NCBI GenBank assembly: GCA_002389465.1
Contig: DGOT01000152.1
Location: 6,891 to 15,453, forward strand
DNA from: Bacteroidales bacterium UBA4459
GTDB taxonomy: Bacteria; Bacteroidota; Bacteroidia; Bacteroidales; F082
Reading direction: 5' to 3'
DNA: 8,563 nt
Every line of letters begins with the position of its first letter. The stretch's first letter is position 1. The notes below the pieces were generated by a model. That model did not search any database. It was given only the letters and a program-made list of their open reading frames with translations, and was not told the DNA's origin. Both the position numbers and the translations under genes were made by a program. Below, piece after piece: positions 6,756 to 8,563 of the stretch.

Positions 6756-6763
6756 CAAAGGTA
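6756..6763 (-). promoter_or_regulatory. -7 promoter box of the candidate small RNA
   Basis: TACCTTTG on the minus strand is an exact match to the Bacteroidota TAnnTTTG element. The bases 19-21 nt upstream read AACC and not TTTG, so only half of the bipartite promoter is visible. Its position just before the two-hairpin element is the main support. Confidence 0.4.
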
Positions 6764-7040
6764 CTGAAATAACATAATATATGGTTAACTTTGTTTTTTA
6801 TATAACTAACATGACTGAATTAAAAGATATAGAAAACAGAGTAAAAAAAATCTAAAAATGGTGATTGGAATAAACTTTTCAGACTAATTCCGCAAATTGA
6901 AATAGTGTGTTGCTCCTATAATCTTCTTTATTTTAGTTAGCCTGGTGAGCTAAGGTTCCTTACCAGGATTAACTCGCTTTATTCGTTGATCCTGGAAATG
7001 GGAAGGCACAAAAGAAATGTCTTCTTCTCGCTGCACTCGA
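6764..7040. other. AT-rich intergenic stretch, with one interrupted palindrome at 6935-6974
   Basis: No ORF with protein-like character is seen on either strand. The one structure is an interrupted inverted repeat at 6935-6974: AGTTA and CCTGG on the left pair with CCAGG and TAACT on the right, separated by an inner TAAGG-TT-CCTTA dyad. Neither strand has a T-run after it, so it is not an ordinary intrinsic terminator. Confidence 0.4.
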
Positions 7041-7074
7041 AAAACAAAAAAGCCTTGCACGCAGTGCAGGGCTT
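7041..7074 (-). terminator. Intrinsic terminator of the tRNA-Ser/tRNA-Pro operon
   Basis: On the minus strand AAGCC-C-TGCAC (7074-7064), loop TGC, and GTGCA-A-GGCTT (7060-7050) form a ten-base-pair stem with one mismatch. It is followed by a T-rich tail, TTTTTGTTTT (7050-7041). It starts 8 bp after the last base of tRNA-Pro, as expected for the end of that transcript. Confidence 0.85.
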
Positions 7075-7082
7075 CTCGTTTG

Positions 7083-7157
7083 TCGGGGTAGCAAGATTCG
7101 AACTTGCGATCTCCTGCTCCCAAAGCAGGCGCCTTAACCGGACTGGGCCATACCCCG
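7083..7157 (-). tRNA. tRNA-Pro (anticodon UGG)
   Basis: The 75-nt cloverleaf is complete. Acceptor CGGGGTA pairs with TACCCCG, with discriminator A. The anticodon stem CCTGC/GCAGG encloses the loop TTTGGGA with anticodon TGG. The T arm is GCAAG-TTCGAAT-CTTGC. The C1-G72 acceptor pair and A73 are the usual bacterial tRNA-Pro identity features. The 3' CCA is not encoded (the genome reads CA after A73), so it must be added by CCA-adding enzyme. It is the second gene of a two-tRNA transcript, 17 bp after tRNA-Ser. Confidence 0.97.
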
Positions 7158-7173
7158 TAAATGTAATGAACGT

Positions 7174-7261
<88 letters not shown>

Positions 7262-7317
7262 AACCTATGAGGGTTTGCTTATCAATTACTAACTTCAAAA
7301 AATAGGAACCCTTATTT

Positions 7318-7356
7318 CCCGTTGACTTCCTCCCTGGCCAACCTCCCTCAAACGGG
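7318..7356 (-). repeat. Inverted repeat in the tRNA operon leader
   Basis: CCCGTT (7318-7323) and AACGGG (7351-7356) can pair as the base of a hairpin, extended by TGA/TCA with a bulge. It lies just downstream of the predicted tRNA promoter and about 57 bp before tRNA-Ser, so it would be in the 5' leader that is removed during processing. No function can be assigned. Confidence 0.3.
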
Positions 7357-7360
7357 ACTG

Positions 7361-7391
7361 CAAAAATAGAAAATTGTTTTGATTCCGCAAA
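7361..7391 (-). promoter_or_regulatory. Bipartite Bacteroidota promoter for the tRNA-Ser/tRNA-Pro operon
   Basis: On the minus strand TTTG (7391-7388), 19 bases, then TATTTTTG (7368-7361) matches TTTG-N19-TAnnTTTG exactly. The predicted start is near 7354, giving a leader of about 90 nt before tRNA-Ser. Both elements and their spacing fit the consensus, so this is the best-supported promoter in the window. Confidence 0.7.
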
Positions 7392-7481
7392 CATTATCAT
7401 TTTATAAATTATTCCTGTTTTGACGGAATAATTTTGTGAACAATTATCCTCTCGAAAAAGGTAAATTCAAAAGAATACGCA

Positions 7482-7489
7482 TATTTTTG
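7482..7489 (+). promoter_or_regulatory. Candidate -7 box for the LeuC/homoaconitase-type gene
   Basis: TATTTTTG on the plus strand matches TAnnTTTG and would start transcription about 65 nt before the ATG at 7560. A second exact match, TAATTTTG, lies at 7429-7436. Neither has a TTTG box at the expected upstream distance, so the choice between them is open. Confidence 0.35.
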
Positions 7490-7559
7490 CTCTAAAATTT
7501 TAATGCCGTTAAATTGTCATCCGTTTTATTTGGCTCATAAATACGCAAAAACACCTGTT

Positions 7560-8563
7560 ATGAAAGGAAAAACATTTGTCGAAAAAATATTTAATACCGA
7601 AAAAGGAAGCATTGTTTTCAAAAAGCCTGACATTATCCTCACCCATGATAATACGGCCAGTATTTTCAACACCTTCCGGAAAATGGGTGGTGAAAAAATT
7701 GCGAATCCCGGGCAGCTAATGATCGTTCTTGATCATAACGCACCGCCAACTACAGCGGCACTGGCCAACCAGTACCAAAAAGTGCGTGATATTGTAAAAG
7801 AACAGGGCATCACCAATTTTCACGATGCAGGAAAAGGTATCTGCCACCAGATCATGGCCGATTACGCCAAACCGGGAATGGTCATCGTAGGCAGCGACAG
7901 CCATACTTGTACCGCCGGAGCATTCAATGCCTTCGCAGCCGGGATCGACCGCACAGAAGCAGCCGGGTTGTGGCGGCAGGGCGAAACATGGTTCAGGGTA
8001 CCCGAATCGTTGAAAATTACCCTGACCGGAAAACTGAACAGTGGCGTATATGCCAAAGATATTTCGCTGTGGATTATTGGTATGATAGGTTCCAGTGGGG
8101 CTGATTATATGTCGATAGAATACCACGGTGACGGAGTGAAGACCCTTACTATTGATCAGCGGATGACACTGGCGAACCTGGCTTCCGAAATGGGGGCTAA
8201 GAACGCTGTATTCCCCAACGATGAGGTGCTGACCGAATGGCTGGGTAAGGAAGTAGAAGGAATATGGGCCGACGAAAATGCCGAATATACAAAAGAAATT
8301 AAGATCAACTTGTCGGAGATCTTCCCACTGGTAGCGGCTCCGCATCATGTCGATAATGTGAAAGCAGTAGCTGAAGTACGCGGAACGAAATTACAGGAGG
8401 CTTTGGTAGGGACCTGTACCAACGGACGCTATGAAGACCTTGAAATTGCAGCAAGTATCCTGAAAGGTAAAAAACTGCCCGAAGGCTTCCAGATGGTGGT
8501 AGTGCCGGCTTCTCAGAAAATTTATATAAAAGCCATGCGCAACGGCCTCATCGAAGACCTGCT
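7560..8563 (+). CDS. LeuC/homoaconitase-type hydratase large subunit (aconitase superfamily), 3' end cut off
   Basis: The first 334 residues are present; the ORF runs off the right edge. The N-terminus MKGKTFVEKIF with KPDIILTHDNTASIF (22-36) is typical of 3-isopropylmalate dehydratase/homoaconitase large subunits. Other family blocks are LDHNAPPTT (57-65), GKGICHQ (91-97), GSDSHTCTAGAFNAF (111-125) and VGTCTNGR (283-290), where Cys286 should be the first [4Fe-4S] ligand. The two remaining Cys ligands would lie beyond the window. Cys286 falls where the shorter, about 420-residue form (archaeal-type LeuC, homoaconitase, dimethylmalate dehydratase) has it, not the 466-residue enterobacterial LeuC. 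These enzymes isomerise or hydrate substituted malates together with a small LeuD-like subunit, probably encoded just downstream. The substrate cannot be fixed from this sequence. An in-frame ATG at 7503 would add 19 residues (MPLNCHPFYLAHKYAKTPV) unlike the family, so 7560 is preferred. Confidence 0.9.
   Translation, partial: MKGKTFVEKIFNTEKGSIVFKKPDIILTHDNTASIFNTFRKMGGEKIANPGQLMIVLDHNAPPTTAALANQYQKVRDIVKEQGITNFHDAGKGICHQIMADYAKPGMVIVGSDSHTCTAGAFNAFAAGIDRTEAAGLWRQGETWFRVPESLKITLTGKLNSGVYAKDISLWIIGMIGSSGADYMSIEYHGDGVKTLTIDQRMTLANLASEMGAKNAVFPNDEVLTEWLGKEVEGIWADENAEYTKEIKINLSEIFPLVAAPHHVDNVKAVAEVRGTKLQEALVGTCTNGRYEDLEIAASILKGKKLPEGFQMVVVPASQKIYIKAMRNGLIEDL

Noticed and set aside
7503..7559. 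Upstream in-frame ATG at 7503 as the start of the LeuC-like gene
   Set aside because: The extra residues do not resemble the family N-terminus, which begins right at MKGKTFVEKIF. A candidate -7 box at 7482-7489 would also place the transcription start at or very near this ATG.
7716..8348. Minus-strand ORF of 210 codons opposite the LeuC-like gene, with smaller ones at 7862-8056 and 7907-8104
   Set aside because: The plus-strand frame contains all the expected aconitase-family motifs. The opposite frames are rich in Cys, His and Pro with no domain pattern.

Overview
The window looks like chromosomal DNA from a member of the Bacteroidota. The evidence is a large secreted protein with a type IX secretion (T9SS) C-terminal sorting domain, sequences matching the Bacteroidota promoter consensus (TTTG about 19 bp upstream of TAnnTTTG), an AT-rich intergenic background and no consistent Shine-Dalgarno sites. 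Genus or species cannot be named from the sequence.

Layout. From the left edge to 6337 every gene is on the minus strand. In transcription order these are: a secreted VIT-VWA protein with a T9SS sorting tail (6337-4268); a two-gene module of a DUF2975 membrane protein and a YozG-like XRE repressor (4075-3216); an eight-helix membrane protein of unknown function (2951-2088); a TolB-like PD40 beta-propeller lipoprotein (1999-965); a tiny ORF whose two halves are in different frames and join at an A_AAA_AAC slippery heptamer (944-724); and a ChaN/Tiki-type exported protein (663 to the left edge, incomplete). From 6338 to 7040 no protein gene is visible, but a compact two-hairpin element with its own -7 box and U-tract (about 6750-6672, minus) looks like a small RNA. 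Next come tRNA-Ser(GCU) and tRNA-Pro(UGG), co-oriented on the minus strand, with a good promoter upstream and an intrinsic terminator downstream. The right end carries the first 334 codons of a LeuC/homoaconitase-type hydratase on the plus strand, so the 7262-7559 gap is a divergent promoter region.

How the parts work together. The DUF2975/XRE pair is a known conserved pairing. Here its presumed promoter contains a 22-bp dyad (CGACAAA-N8-TTTGTCG) overlapping the -7 box, which suggests autoregulation. The TolB-like lipoprotein, the small ORF and the ChaN-like protein are closely spaced and may be one cell-envelope transcript. The VIT-VWA protein seems to stand alone and is expected on the cell surface. 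No mobile element, CRISPR array, toxin-antitoxin or defence cassette was found. The observations most worth checking are the frameshift-joined small ORF, the candidate small RNA and the XRE operator.
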